Of a stretch of DNA of 64,000 nucleotides, positions 21,177 to 29,957 are shown in pieces. The DNA is from a bacterium (GTDB taxonomy: Bacteria; Armatimonadota; Fimbriimonadia; Fimbriimonadales; Fimbriimonadaceae): NCBI GenBank assembly GCA_027483535.1, contig JAIXUN010000003.1:372001-436000 (forward strand). The letters are read 5' to 3'. The notes beneath the pieces are model-generated. The model saw only the letters and a list, made by a program, of their open reading frames with translations. It had not been told where the DNA came from and searched no databases. Numbering within the stretch: the stretch's first letter is position 1; every line of letters starts with the position of its first letter. The translations under genes were made by a program, and so were the position numbers.

Positions 21177-21811
21177 TAGTTGTTGCCGAACGCCCGCCGC
21201 AAAGACTCGATCAGAACGGGCGACACTTCGGAAGCGGGCACGTCTCGCCCCAACTCTTGACTCATCGATGTCACGCCATGACCCTGGATGCCACACGGGA
21301 CGATGAGCCCGAACGGCGAGAGATCGTTGTTGCAGTTGAGCGCGATCCCGTGAAAAGAAACCCAGCGGCGAACCTTGATGCCCATCGCGCAGATCTTGTT
21401 CTCCCCAACCCAAACGCCCGAATTCACCGCCAACCGTTGACCCCCGACACCGAACACGCCGATGGTCTCGATGACGATCTCTTCCAGCAGTCTTAGCCAG
21501 ACATGAAGGTCTTTGCCGAGCGGTTCAAGATCGAACACCGGATATGCCACCAACTGACCGGGGCCGTGAAAGGTGACGTCGCCGCCGCGATCGGTCTTTT
21601 CCACCTCAATGCCTTTTTCGGCGTACGCTTCTCGTGAGAGGAGCAAGTTCTCTTCGTGAAATGCTGCGCCAAGAGTGAGGACCGGGGGATGTTGAACCAA
21701 AAAAAGCGTGCTCGGCGAGGTCCCCTCGCGCACGGCAGAGACCCGCTCCACTTGCACGGCATAGGCGTCTTGGTAACTCAGTAGGCCTAGGTCAACAACT
21801 TCAAAGGTCAA
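21176..21811 (-). CDS. lipB: Octanoyl-[acyl-carrier-protein]:protein octanoyltransferase (lipoate biosynthesis)
   Basis: I take the TTG start [17 protein letters not shown], which overlaps the stop of the upstream cyclase-like gene (TTGA) and gives about 211 aa, the normal LipB length; the track ORF adds 27 residues that duplicate the end of that gene in another frame. The family landmarks are present: [20 protein letters not shown], the catalytic Lys in [24 protein letters not shown] and the catalytic Cys in [14 protein letters not shown]. LipB moves octanoate from ACP to lipoyl domains, after which LipA inserts sulfur; lipA is not in the window. Co-transcription with the cyclase-like gene is likely. 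Confidence 0.95.
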   Translation of the reverse strand: MTFEVVDLGLLSYQDAYAVQVERVSAVREGTSPSTLFLVQHPPVLTLGAAFHEENLLLSREAYAEKGIEVEKTDRGGDVTFHGPGQLVAYPVFDLEPLGKDLHVWLRLLEEIVIETIGVFGVGGQRLAVNSGVWVGENKICAMGIKVRRWVSFHGIALNCNNDLSPFGLIVPCGIQGHGVTSMSQELGRDVPASEVSPVLIESLRRAFGNN

Positions 21812-23640
21812 GCCGGGCTCGCCTCCAGCGGAGCAACCCTCACGAAATCGGGCTCCTCGGGAGCTTCGTTCGGAATGCTGTAAAGCTTCCAACCGTCCAC
21901 GGTCTGCTCAGTGCGCTCGGCGCCGGGGTCTTGGTGGAGAGCGATGAACGCTTCGGTGGCAACAATTCCACCGACGGGCGCACCTTTTTCCGAGTGAGCC
22001 GCCACGTCGATCACGTCGGCGTACTCCACATCGTGGACATCCGCGACTACGTCTCCCGCGTGTAAGCCGATGCGAACGGCAAACTGACCCGTTAAGCGGT
22101 TGTGAGTCTGGTTGAACCAGGCAATCTCACGCTGCATTCGTCGCGCCGCGGTCACTCCGTCGGACGCTCGCTGGAAGGTGAGGATCGCGTTATCCCCGGC
22201 GGTGGAAAGGATTCGTCCCGAGTGGTCTCTTGCGACCTGCCGAACCCACTGGTGGAACTGGGCGAAGCAGTGCTCAACGGTAAGTGGGTCCTCGCCCGCC
22301 TTCAAATCTCGGCTCTTGACGATGTCGACGACCATGACGGCGATGGTGGTGCCGCCTTCTGCTAATCGTCTTTGGACGACCACCATTTCTGCCAAGAGGG
22401 TAGCGGTGTCGCCCATTTCTCGCTTGCGCACATTTTCAGCGGCGAAGTAGAAGGTCGACCCCAAATGGGTGAACCCGGCAAGAAGCAGCATGACAACGCC
22501 GCTGCCGATAACGGTCCCGATGTGATCCCAAACATACTTGGGCCCAAATTCACCGAAGGGAATAAGAAGCGGGACGGTGCTTGCCAACAAAAACAAGGCG
22601 ACAACCTTGATCACGTCTCGCATGCGAATCTCGGCAAATGCTAGCAGACACACCCAAACAAAGCTGAGGAGACCAATCAGTCCGGCAAGCGTGCCGCCAA
22701 TCACCTGCATGGGCCCGTCGGCTCCGGTGCCATCGGTTCTCAACCCAAAGGCCAAACTGATCGCCACTCCGACAAACCCGTAGCCGATTCCGGTGATCCA
22801 ACTGAGCCGGATGGAATTGCTCCGGAGACGCTCTAGGAACCGAGAAGACTCGACAATCACGGTTTCGCCCGATTCCAATCGTTTGCGCAGGCTGAAGTAG
22901 TAGGCCAACAGCTCCTTACGATTCAGCTTTGTTGCGCGACTCTGTTCTTCCCGGTCGGTGATGAAGATTGCCACGCACACCGTGATGATCGAACACGCAG
23001 AGTAGATCGCTCCCAGCAGAAGAGCGACAAAGATACAAAGGAAGACCCCTAAGCCCACGTCCACCAAGGACATTCCTTTCCCGGCTCGACTGACGATCCA
23101 CCACAAGAAACCTGTGATCGCAACCGTCGCGGAGAAGATGGCGGTCCCTAACAGAGCCAGACGAGACTTGGCCCTTTGAAAAAGAAAGGCGAACTGGTAG
23201 ACGACCATCACCACCGCACCAACCACGCTGGTGATCCCAAGCGGCAGTCGAGCGGGGTGATCTTCTGGAAAGCCCCATCGACGGATGTGCTGAATCAGGA
23301 AGAACCAGATCCCTCCGGCAATGGACGTGACGGTGAGAAAGACGATCGGGTTTTGGGCCAGTCGCTTGAACGCTTCTTGGATGGGAATCAGCCTTCGGCG
23401 AATACGATTCCAATCGAATTCGCGAGTCCGGCGCTGTCGAAGGCCCTCTCCTCGCAAGGCTTTAAAGAGGATCGCTTCTGCCACGGGCTTAGGAACATTG
23501 AACCGTTCGCAAAGATCGTTCGCTCCTACTGTTTTTAGGTCGGCCTGGTTGAGATAAGCAACAACCGCTTCCCAATCTATGGCAACGCCTTCCTCGGGTT
23601 TAGGGAGTATTGCTTCGTTAACAGACATTGCCAGAATCAT
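21808..23640 (-). CDS. Multi-spanning membrane protein with a C-terminal class III nucleotide cyclase-like domain
   Basis: The 610-aa product has three parts. Residues about 15-70 are helical and could be a small winged-helix module (VVAYLNQADLKTVGANDLCERFNVPKPVAEAILFKAL). From about 90 to 410 there are roughly eight or more hydrophobic helices (NPIVFLTVTSIAGGIWFFLI, LLGAIYSACSIITVCVAIFI, VVALFLLASTVPLLIPFG). From about 435 to 585 comes a cyclase homology domain with VMVVDIVKSRDL (metal Asp) and STAGDNAILTF (second Asp), then AVRIGLHAGDVV. The normal Asn and Arg of the transition-state motif (VNxAAR) read IDVAAH, so activity is doubtful. An alternative start is the ATG four codons in. The partner signal and product are unknown. 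Confidence 0.85.
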   Translation of the reverse strand: MILAMSVNEAILPKPEEGVAIDWEAVVAYLNQADLKTVGANDLCERFNVPKPVAEAILFKALRGEGLRQRRTREFDWNRIRRRLIPIQEAFKRLAQNPIVFLTVTSIAGGIWFFLIQHIRRWGFPEDHPARLPLGITSVVGAVVMVVYQFAFLFQRAKSRLALLGTAIFSATVAITGFLWWIVSRAGKGMSLVDVGLGVFLCIFVALLLGAIYSACSIITVCVAIFITDREEQSRATKLNRKELLAYYFSLRKRLESGETVIVESSRFLERLRSNSIRLSWITGIGYGFVGVAISLAFGLRTDGTGADGPMQVIGGTLAGLIGLLSFVWVCLLAFAEIRMRDVIKVVALFLLASTVPLLIPFGEFGPKYVWDHIGTVIGSGVVMLLLAGFTHLGSTFYFAAENVRKREMGDTATLLAEMVVVQRRLAEGGTTIAVMVVDIVKSRDLKAGEDPLTVEHCFAQFHQWVRQVARDHSGRILSTAGDNAILTFQRASDGVTAARRMQREIAWFNQTHNRLTGQFAVRIGLHAGDVVADVHDVEYADVIDVAAHSEKGAPVGGIVATEAFIALHQDPGAERTEQTVDGWKLYSIPNEAPEEPDFVRVAPLEASPA

Positions 23641-23701
23641 TGTATGACGCCGAAGGGTGGAAAGGTTTCATGGAAATCTTCTGCGTAGGCAATAATGAAC
23701 C

Positions 23702-24019
23702 TGGAGTTGGCCGGGTGGCGGCTGTCGGGGAAACCTGGCGGAGGAAAGTCCGGACTTCATAGGGCACGGCGCCCGTCGCAAGACGGGGCGGGGCGACCCG
23801 ACGGAAAGTGCAACAGAAACAAACCGCCTTGAGCAATCAGGGTAAGGGTGAAACAGTGAGGTAAGAGCTCACTACGGTTCGTCGTAAGGCGGCCGTGGGC
23901 AAACCCCGCCGGAAGCAAGGCCAAATAGGAAGGGGTAGACCCTGCTCGGCGACCCTTCGGGTTGGCCGCGAAGATAAATCGTCACACAAATACAGAATCC
24001 GGCTTACAGGCCGACTCCA
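23702..24019 (+). ncRNA. rnpB: RNase P RNA, bacterial class A
   Basis: The universally conserved 5' block GGCGGAGGAAAGTCCGGACT is at about 23737-23756, and the 3' block ACAGAATCCGGCTTACAG at about 23993-24008. The ends pair as helix P1 (GGAGTTGGCC with GGCCGACTCC), which sets the boundaries. The internal GGTAAGGGTGAAACAGTGAGGTAAGAGCTCAC segment is the P10-P11/P12 region with its conserved GGTAAG and GAGAGC-like bases. The RNA is the catalytic part of RNase P, which trims tRNA 5' ends; the protein subunit rnpA is not in this window. It is convergent with the amidohydrolase gene. Confidence 0.95.
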
Positions 24020-24033
24020 CTCTCCCGCTTCAG

Positions 24034-25164
24034 CTACACCCAGTCCACAACGTCTGGCGTTGCTGATTCGATGAGGTCTTCCACATGAAGCATCGCGGGT
24101 ACGTGTATGCGGATCAAGGGTGTTTTAGACCCTTCGAAGATATCCCACGCTTTCGGGGATGGATCGCCGAAAGATCGAGACCCCATGGTTGTTGCCATTC
24201 GCCAAACCTCTTCGGGAGTGACGGGCTCGCCCCTTTCGTACGATGTGTGCAAGGCGCTGCGCATCTCTTCGAACATATCGATGGGACCGGAACTGGCGGC
24301 GCTATCCATTCCAATGCCAACCGTCATCCCCGCATCCAGGAATCGCCGAACGGGAGCAGGTGGGCACCCCAGATTCTTGTTGGAGCGTGGACAATGGGCA
24401 ATGGAGACCCCGGATTCAACCAAAAGGTCCAGATCGCCGGGCTCCAGTGCGCACACGTGAACGCATTGGGTCCCAGTTCGGAGGATGCCCAGGTCTTGGA
24501 GCGAAGCCACTACCGACTTTCCGGTTTGTGGCACTTCCAGCCCAAATCTTTGACGAAACTCAGCCATCACACCCTCGCCCCGAAGAGTGAGATCGTTCTC
24601 GTGAGCCGTTTCAGCAACGTGAATGCTGATGGGTTCTTCTGAAGCACCGAGTTTTTGCAAAGAATCCCGGTCGACGGTTTGAAAGGCGTGGGGGCTGAGC
24701 GAGACGGGGAGACCGAATTCTCTATTCTTTGCCGCCTTTTCTTGAACAGATCGCCACTTTTCGGCCGGGTTCTCAGCTTCGAAGAAAGTGATGAGCTCTT
24801 GGAAAAGATGCCCGCCGAGCCCCTCCTGCTTCATGGCCTCTGCCGAGCCTAGTCGATCCGTATGCTCGCCGATCTTGGCGACGCCCGTTTTTCGGTTCTC
24901 TTTTGCCGCCAGGCGAATCCCCGCCACGACGTCCGATTCGGCTTCCGCCATCTTCAGTTGGGTGAGCTGATTGATCCACGGGAAGTAGTCGCCGAGGGGA
25001 ATCTTGCCCATCATCGCCCGGTATTCCAAATGACTGTGTGCGTTTACGAAGGCGACGCTGAGAACGTAATCGCCGGGTGGGCGGGTGTGAGGGCGCAACT
25101 CGACAATTTCGCCACCAACGCGAATGGCCTCGAGTCCGCGAACCAACTCGCCGTTGATCACCAT
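24034..25164 (-). CDS. Amidohydrolase-superfamily protein (aminohydrolase/chlorohydrolase type)
   Basis: This protein of about 376 aa has the metal ligands of the cytosine/guanine deaminase branch: NAHSHLEYR (HxH) early, ISIHVAETAHE in the middle, and GMDSAASSGPIDMFEEMR with the final Asp. The CPRSNKNLGCP segment (HCPRSN) is also typical. It is metal-dependent, cytoplasmic and probably deaminates an aminated ring; aminodeoxyfutalosine deaminase (menaquinone route) is one candidate in this branch. The start is uncertain: the track ORF reaches 25272 but that would run through the terminator hairpin of the upstream gene, so the ATG at 25164 or the GTG at 25230 is preferred. Substrate not determined. 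Confidence 0.8.
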   Translation of the reverse strand: MVINGELVRGLEAIRVGGEIVELRPHTRPPGDYVLSVAFVNAHSHLEYRAMMGKIPLGDYFPWINQLTQLKMAEAESDVVAGIRLAAKENRKTGVAKIGEHTDRLGSAEAMKQEGLGGHLFQELITFFEAENPAEKWRSVQEKAAKNREFGLPVSLSPHAFQTVDRDSLQKLGASEEPISIHVAETAHENDLTLRGEGVMAEFRQRFGLEVPQTGKSVVASLQDLGILRTGTQCVHVCALEPGDLDLLVESGVSIAHCPRSNKNLGCPPAPVRRFLDAGMTVGIGMDSAASSGPIDMFEEMRSALHTSYERGEPVTPEEVWRMATTMGSRSFGDPSPKAWDIFEGSKTPLIRIHVPAMLHVEDLIESATPDVVDWV

Positions 25165-25257
25165 TGCGTAGGGTCTCAGGATTTGGATTCCTGATCCGAG
25201 ATCATCGCCGACGGGTGCGTGTATTCCCACAAGGGAAACGATACCGCCGAAAGCAGA

Positions 25258-25285
25258 AAGCCCCCTCGCCAATGCGAGAGGGCTT
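25258..25285 (-). terminator. Terminator-like hairpin after a PEP-CTERM gene
   Basis: AAGCCCCCTCGC and GCGAGAGGGCTT form a 12-base stem with one mismatch, 24 bp beyond the PEP-CTERM stop on the minus strand, with a TTTC tail. It belongs to the same hairpin type (GAGAGGGC) as those at 21145 and 26221. Confidence 0.6.
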
Positions 25286-25308
25286 CCCAGGAATCTTGAA
25301 ACTAGTTC

Positions 25309-25983
25309 TTACGCCTTTCGTCGTCGTCGAACCACGGCGGCGAGGCCGAGTCCAAGAGCGACCATCGAAGCGGGCTCGGGGACGACTCCGGTGGCCTCGA
25401 CTCGATAGGCTGCATCGCGATTTACGGTTCTGAATCCGTTGGGAAGATTAAATCCCCCGCCTGGGTTCGCCTGAAGACAGATGCCATCTCCGAACGAGCC
25501 GTAGATGATGCCGATCTGTCCGTGCGGAGCGATATTGAGTACCGGAATAACCGCGACACGATAAGCCGTGCTAGGGCTTAACAGTTTTGAGATCGGCATC
25601 TTCACCAAACTCGCGCCGCCTGCAATTGGAGTGAGGGTGACTTGCGAGGGGGTTAGGCTAAACGAGGCGACATCACCCGTTAGGTTTGAGATTGCCGCGC
25701 TTGCGCCGGAGTAAATTTCGACGCGCCATGCCGAAACCGGCGACAGATCCGGATTGCCACTGTTGCGCATAACTCCTGCAGTGACGGAGGTGAGTTGATA
25801 TGCAGTTGCGGTCGTGGAGAATGTTTCGACAGCCGACATATCGTACTGGTTGTATGCTGCCTCAAAGTCTTGCGACGAGATGGGCGCAGCGAAGACTCCG
25901 CCAGTGATGTAGTCGGCGAGAATGTCGGCTTGCGCGCCTGCAGTGAGGCATGCTCCTAAGAGCAAAAGAAATTTTCCTTTCAT
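25309..25983 (-). CDS. PEP-CTERM sorting-domain protein (paralogue 1 of a tandem pair)
   Basis: The 224-aa product begins with signal peptide MKGKFLLLLGACLTAGAQA and ends GVVPEPASMVALGLGLAAVVRRRRKA, a textbook PEP-CTERM signal (VPEP, hydrophobic helix, RRRRK). The middle is a beta-rich domain: ISSQDFEAAYNQYDMSAVETFSTTATAYQLTSVTAGVM, WRVEIYSGASAAISNLTGDVASFSLTPSQVTL and GQIGIIYGSFGD. It is about the same length as and clearly related to the next gene upstream, which suggests a tandem duplication. It is likely exported and anchored or released by an exosortase/PEP-CTERM system. No enzymatic residues are visible. Confidence 0.88.
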   Translation of the reverse strand: MKGKFLLLLGACLTAGAQADILADYITGGVFAAPISSQDFEAAYNQYDMSAVETFSTTATAYQLTSVTAGVMRNSGNPDLSPVSAWRVEIYSGASAAISNLTGDVASFSLTPSQVTLTPIAGGASLVKMPISKLLSPSTAYRVAVIPVLNIAPHGQIGIIYGSFGDGICLQANPGGGFNLPNGFRTVNRDAAYRVEATGVVPEPASMVALGLGLAAVVRRRRKA

Positions 25984-26220
25984 TAAGTAACCCTGGCTGG
26001 GCTGCGATCAGCCCTTGCACAGCCGATTGCCCGGAAAAGTGTGCCACGAGGTGCCTTCGAATACTCCTTCCAGCACGGTTGCCGGCTAAATCCTGGTATC
26101 CGGCCGCCTGAAAGAGTTTCGCTAAGATGCTACTGGCGGTCCGCTTACCAGTAGGGTCCTTGCCTCCGGCTAAAGTGCATCCGGCTCGGATTTGCATACC
26201 GACCAGGGGGGCGTTACATC

Positions 26221-26252
26221 AAATGCCCTCTCCGATTCGCGAGAGGGCATTT
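26221..26252 (-). terminator. Rho-independent-like terminator of the second PEP-CTERM gene
   Basis: A perfect 12-bp stem AAATGCCCTCTC / GAGAGGGCATTT closes on an 8-base loop. It begins about 25 bp downstream of the 26277 stop on the minus strand and its 3' arm ends ATTT. The rest of the 293-bp gap (25984-26276) shows no gene. Confidence 0.7.
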
Positions 26253-26276
26253 GACGAGGAGCCTGCGGAAGGTTTT

Positions 26277-26957
26277 TTAGACCTTTCGTCGTCGTCGAAC
26301 TACGACGGCAAGGCCGAGTCCAAGAGCGACCATCGAAGCGGGCTCGGGGACGACTCCGGCGGCTTCCACTCTGTATGCGAGGTCAGCGCTCAATCTCCGC
26401 TGGTTTCCCACAAGGTTGAAAGTACCTCCTGGATTAGCTTGCCACGACTCAGAGTCGCTTCCCGTACCTACGAGAATCCCGATTTGACCGTTGCCGGCGA
26501 AGTTCATCACCGGAATGACCCCAATAAAGTAGTCGGTGCTTGGTGCCAAGACTTCTGAGAGGGTGAATTCGGCAAGCTTGTCTCCACCGGACAGATTCCA
26601 CAACGTTACTTGTGCAGGCGTGAAGGAGAGCGACTTCACATCTCCGGTCAGATTGCTCACGGCCGCGGCCACGCTCGAATAAATTTCTATACGCCACCCC
26701 GTAATCCCCGAATAGTCAGTTGGATTTGAGGTGTTGAACCTGTCAATTGCGGCTGCAACAGCAGTGATTTCATAGGCTGAGGCAGTCGTCGAGAATTTCT
26801 CAATGGCAACGATGTCTGCTCCGGGGATGGACGCCTCAAAGTCTTGGCTTGCCGCGGACGCTGTCGACAATCCGCCGGAGATGTTGTCAAGAAGGATGTC
26901 GGCCTGCGCACCCGTAACGATGAATGCTCCAAGGAGCAAAGAAATTTTTCCTTTCAT
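26277..26957 (-). CDS. PEP-CTERM sorting-domain protein (paralogue 2 of a tandem pair)
   Basis: The 226-aa product parallels its neighbour block for block: MKGKISLLLGAFIVTGAQADIL signal peptide, SQDFEASIPGADIVAIEKFSTTASAYEITAVAAAI, WRIEIYSSVAAAVSNLTGDVKSLSFTPAQVTLW, GQIGILVGTGSD and the ending GVVPEPASMVALGLGLAVVVRRRRKV. The last 25 residues are almost identical to those of paralogue 1, while the centre has drifted, as expected for recent duplication with selection on the sorting tail. It should be exported and processed by exosortase. The ligand or matrix role is unknown. Confidence 0.88.
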   Translation of the reverse strand: MKGKISLLLGAFIVTGAQADILLDNISGGLSTASAASQDFEASIPGADIVAIEKFSTTASAYEITAVAAAIDRFNTSNPTDYSGITGWRIEIYSSVAAAVSNLTGDVKSLSFTPAQVTLWNLSGGDKLAEFTLSEVLAPSTDYFIGVIPVMNFAGNGQIGILVGTGSDSESWQANPGGTFNLVGNQRRLSADLAYRVEAAGVVPEPASMVALGLGLAVVVRRRRKV

Positions 26958-27115
26958 GAGAAACCCAAAAACAACCTCTAAGGAGATTGCTGGGATTCAG
27001 TTAATGCCGTTTATGTTCCGATGTATCAGATTTGCAAGAACATACGGTGAAACTACTAGTGCAGATCTAGTTCAAATACGTGTACTAAATCGGTCCGAAA
27101 GGACTCGTGGCCCAT

Positions 27116-27790
27116 TTACAGGGGCGTCGCCCAAGCCGCGTCGATGCCGTCTCGCGTGAGAGACTTCACGTGGAAGTCGCCGAACAAGGTGGTGTATCGA
27201 TAGTTTCGGAGCAGGCGGAACGCTTCCTGGAAGTTGTTCTGGTCATCGGGTCGAATCGCCCGTTCGCTGCTATGCCAATGACCTGCGCCATCGAACAACA
27301 CGTTCACGTTTGCCGGCAATTGGAACCCGGTCTGTGAGAAAGCTCGAAAGGCGATTTCGGTTCGGAAGAAGTAAGAGTTGCCGTAGTAGGCGAACATGGA
27401 CGGCTGCGCCGGGAACGGGTCGAACAGGTGATTGTCCAGCACGAACGCCCCGGAATCTGCGGGACACCGAAACACCTCTCGATTCTTCAGATAAGGTTGA
27501 AGAACATCTTGAAGCAGGGGCATGCTGGCGATGCGCGCCCTAAATTCGGGCTGGGCGTCCCAGATATTGGGGCTGAACTTGTCGCTCGCATCGAGCGCGT
27601 GAGGGAAGACGTCGTCGTTATCGCCCATGTAGAGCGAGATCGAAGTGCCGATCTGCTTGAGATTGCTCACGCAGTTGCTCTGCTTAGCCGCAGCCTTCGC
27701 ACGGGCGAAAACCGGAAAGAGGAGCGCGGCCAAGATCGCGATGATGGCAATCACCACGAGCAATTCAATCAACGTAAACCCTCTTTTCAT
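27116..27790 (-). CDS. Type II secretion/type IV pilin-like pseudopilin (prepilin-type N-terminus)
   Basis: The start [48 protein letters not shown] at 27790 is the classic prepilin signal: short basic leader, cleavage before FTLIE, hydrophobic alpha-helix. The track ORF adds 30 residues that cannot precede such a signal. The 224-aa protein has a globular C-terminus with [38 protein letters not shown] (CP-D pocket as in DUF1559-type pseudopilins) and ends [19 protein letters not shown], the H-(X)n-DG ending common in Planctomycetes/Armatimonadota. It is probably processed by a prepilin peptidase and displayed on the cell surface. No pilus machinery is adjacent. Confidence 0.92.
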   Translation of the reverse strand: MKRGFTLIELLVVIAIIAILAALLFPVFARAKAAAKQSNCVSNLKQIGTSISLYMGDNDDVFPHALDASDKFSPNIWDAQPEFRARIASMPLLQDVLQPYLKNREVFRCPADSGAFVLDNHLFDPFPAQPSMFAYYGNSYFFRTEIAFRAFSQTGFQLPANVNVLFDGAGHWHSSERAIRPDDQNNFQEAFRLLRNYRYTTLFGDFHVKSLTRDGIDAAWATPL

Positions 27791-27986
27791 CTTAAAAACA
27801 GCGAGTCGAAGTTGATCGCTCCCCCTTAACTTAACGTGAGAGCATCGAAGTTGGTTCACAGAATGTGCGCACCGCATCAATTACCGGCACGTAAAAGCAG
27901 ACTGAGACGTTCAAACGTAGAAAAAAGTTGCACGAAACAGGGATAATTCTAGGTTGCGCCCGTACCGAACGGGTAGGAGTTTCCCT

Positions 27987-29804
27987 TTGGCCAAGCCGGT
28001 AGAGATCAAGCCCGAAGAACAGTTCGCCCGATCTTACGTTGATCGATTAATTTTAACGAAGTTGTCTGAGATGGAGGCTGCCGTTAAGCTCGGCGAGCTC
28101 GCTGACAAACTCGCCCAACAGAACGTGGGTCTCGCGATGGTTCGATCGCTGATGGCCTCCAACCCAAACATTTTTGCTTATCACGAGCGACGCTGGATTC
28201 CGGCATCTCGTTTGACGGGCCAAGGTCGCCCGTTTGCGGAAGTGATGCGACTCATCCTGGACGCCTTTGGCGCCCCGGTTTCGCTCGACACCCTGATCGA
28301 CGAAATCGTCCGGGTACGAGACGAGGATCGCGATCTCGTGGAATCGCAAGCGCGACGCTTCATCGATCGTGACGTCCGCTTTATCCTGATCGAAGACCAG
28401 CATGTGGGTCTCATCGACTGGGGCTTCTTGGCGAAAGATCAAAAGCTCTCCCGAGCCTTGGCGATCAACCGAGTGACCCAAGAAGAGTTCGACGAGGCTG
28501 CGGCCAAGCTGGCGAATGTTGATTTCCGAAGCACCACCTGGGCTGCCGACGCGCTCAAGACGGGTGCGCCGATGCGACTCAAGGCGATCGGAGCCGTTGC
28601 TTATTCCAAGCTGAACTCCGACGACCCCCGATCCATCCTTCTTTACGACGCCAAGGCCGTCTATTCGGCGCTCTTCACCGTGCCGGGCTTCGTATTCGCT
28701 CCTGACGGAAAGTTCTATCCGGCGGAAGAAGCGACCAAGTGGATCAATCTGGCCTCTAAACTTGCCGACAAACTCACGCCTTCGGTGGAACTCGACGATG
28801 CTCAGCCAATCGACGTCAAGCAAGAAGACGTCGCACGAATGGTCGAGAAGATTCTAAGCGCCGACAAATCAACCACGGCGATCAAGCTTCTTGAAGAGTT
28901 CTACGAGATCACGCCGGGCACGAAGACGTTTGTTGACGACCTCGCCAACATGATGACGGCCCTTCAAGGCAGCGAGAAAGTTGCGTGGGTCGGCGGCGAT
29001 CGCTTCCGAAAGGCGGGCGACATGCCGGATTACATTTACGAGGTTCCGGAGCCGTTCCAATTCGTTGAATCGGGCGTAAAGAACGAAGAAAACGAGGACG
29101 TAGACGTCGAACTGATCGACGACGGTCTTTCCAGCCAGCTTCGAAAGCTCCTGCAGCACCCGCTTGCTTTGGACGTTCTTGACGAGGAAGTTCAACCTGC
29201 CCTCAAGAGCCAACCGGAGACCATTCGGTGCGTGCTGAAGTCCATCCACCGCGAACTCGGTACCTTCCCGCTGGCGCAAATTCCTACGGGCTGGGTCGAT
29301 CCTGCTCCCACCATCCAAGAGGCCATCTTCGTGGATCCCAACGGGCGAGAGCTTCAGGTCTGGATCAACAACGAGGCTCGCCTGATGTACAACCTAATCG
29401 ACTGGTGGTACGAGCAGCCTATCGAGAGCGGCGCGGTCTTTACGCTTACCAAGACGGCTAAGCCGAACGTGTTCGAATTCGCCTATTTGGATCAGCCGGA
29501 TCCCGTGGTTTACATCTCTGCCCAGCGAATGGAAGAGCTGCGAAACCTCGGTGCCGCTGCAGAGGGCAAGAGCACGCTTCAACTGCTCATCGAAGTCATG
29601 GCCCACTGGCCAAAGGGTGCGGACTACCTTGCGATCCTCGCGGAGATCAACGTTGTTCGACGAACCTCGCGAAGACTCCTTGCTTCGCTTCTGTCCAGCT
29701 ACCCGTGCTTCTACCAGCGATCTGGTTCGCCGGTTTGGCACTTCGATGGCAAGAAGGTCGATCAAGGCTTCGACAAGGCGAAGAAGCGCTTCGTCAAGAA
29801 GTAA
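27987..29804 (+). CDS. Uncharacterised 605-aa cytoplasmic protein with a winged-helix-like N-terminus
   Basis: I take the TTG giving MAKPVEIKPEEQFARSYVDRL, because GTAGGAG lies 7-8 nt upstream; the track start at 27954 has no such site. The first ~170 residues are helical with repeated pattern (EMEAAVKLGELADKLAQQNVGLAMVRSLMASNPNIFAYHERRWIPASRL, then RPFAEVMRLILDAFGAPVSLDTLIDEIVRV) and look like two winged-helix units of the HARE-HTH type. The rest has no motif I recognise and no membrane segments. It is followed by a strong terminator and is divergent from the pseudopilin gene. Function unknown; nucleic-acid binding is only a guess from the fold hint. Confidence 0.75.
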   Translation: MAKPVEIKPEEQFARSYVDRLILTKLSEMEAAVKLGELADKLAQQNVGLAMVRSLMASNPNIFAYHERRWIPASRLTGQGRPFAEVMRLILDAFGAPVSLDTLIDEIVRVRDEDRDLVESQARRFIDRDVRFILIEDQHVGLIDWGFLAKDQKLSRALAINRVTQEEFDEAAAKLANVDFRSTTWAADALKTGAPMRLKAIGAVAYSKLNSDDPRSILLYDAKAVYSALFTVPGFVFAPDGKFYPAEEATKWINLASKLADKLTPSVELDDAQPIDVKQEDVARMVEKILSADKSTTAIKLLEEFYEITPGTKTFVDDLANMMTALQGSEKVAWVGGDRFRKAGDMPDYIYEVPEPFQFVESGVKNEENEDVDVELIDDGLSSQLRKLLQHPLALDVLDEEVQPALKSQPETIRCVLKSIHRELGTFPLAQIPTGWVDPAPTIQEAIFVDPNGRELQVWINNEARLMYNLIDWWYEQPIESGAVFTLTKTAKPNVFEFAYLDQPDPVVYISAQRMEELRNLGAAAEGKSTLQLLIEVMAHWPKGADYLAILAEINVVRRTSRRLLASLLSSYPCFYQRSGSPVWHFDGKKVDQGFDKAKKRFVKK

Positions 29805-29825
29805 GAGCCGCCGCTTGTTCAGCAG

Positions 29826-29858
29826 AACGGTCCGGGAGAATTCCCGGGCCGTTTTTTT
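29826..29858 (+). terminator. Rho-independent terminator
   Basis: ACGGTCCGGGA / TTCCCGGGCCGT forms an 11-bp GC-rich stem followed by seven T residues, ending the transcript of the 605-aa protein gene. Confidence 0.9.
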
Positions 29859-29957
29859 GTGCCCAATTCTCGAACCTTGCCTCGATCCGAACCCCCGATT
29901 TAGACAGCTTGTGTATAGTCGGGTGCTAGCCTCCACTACCCTGCTAAAATAGAGGGG

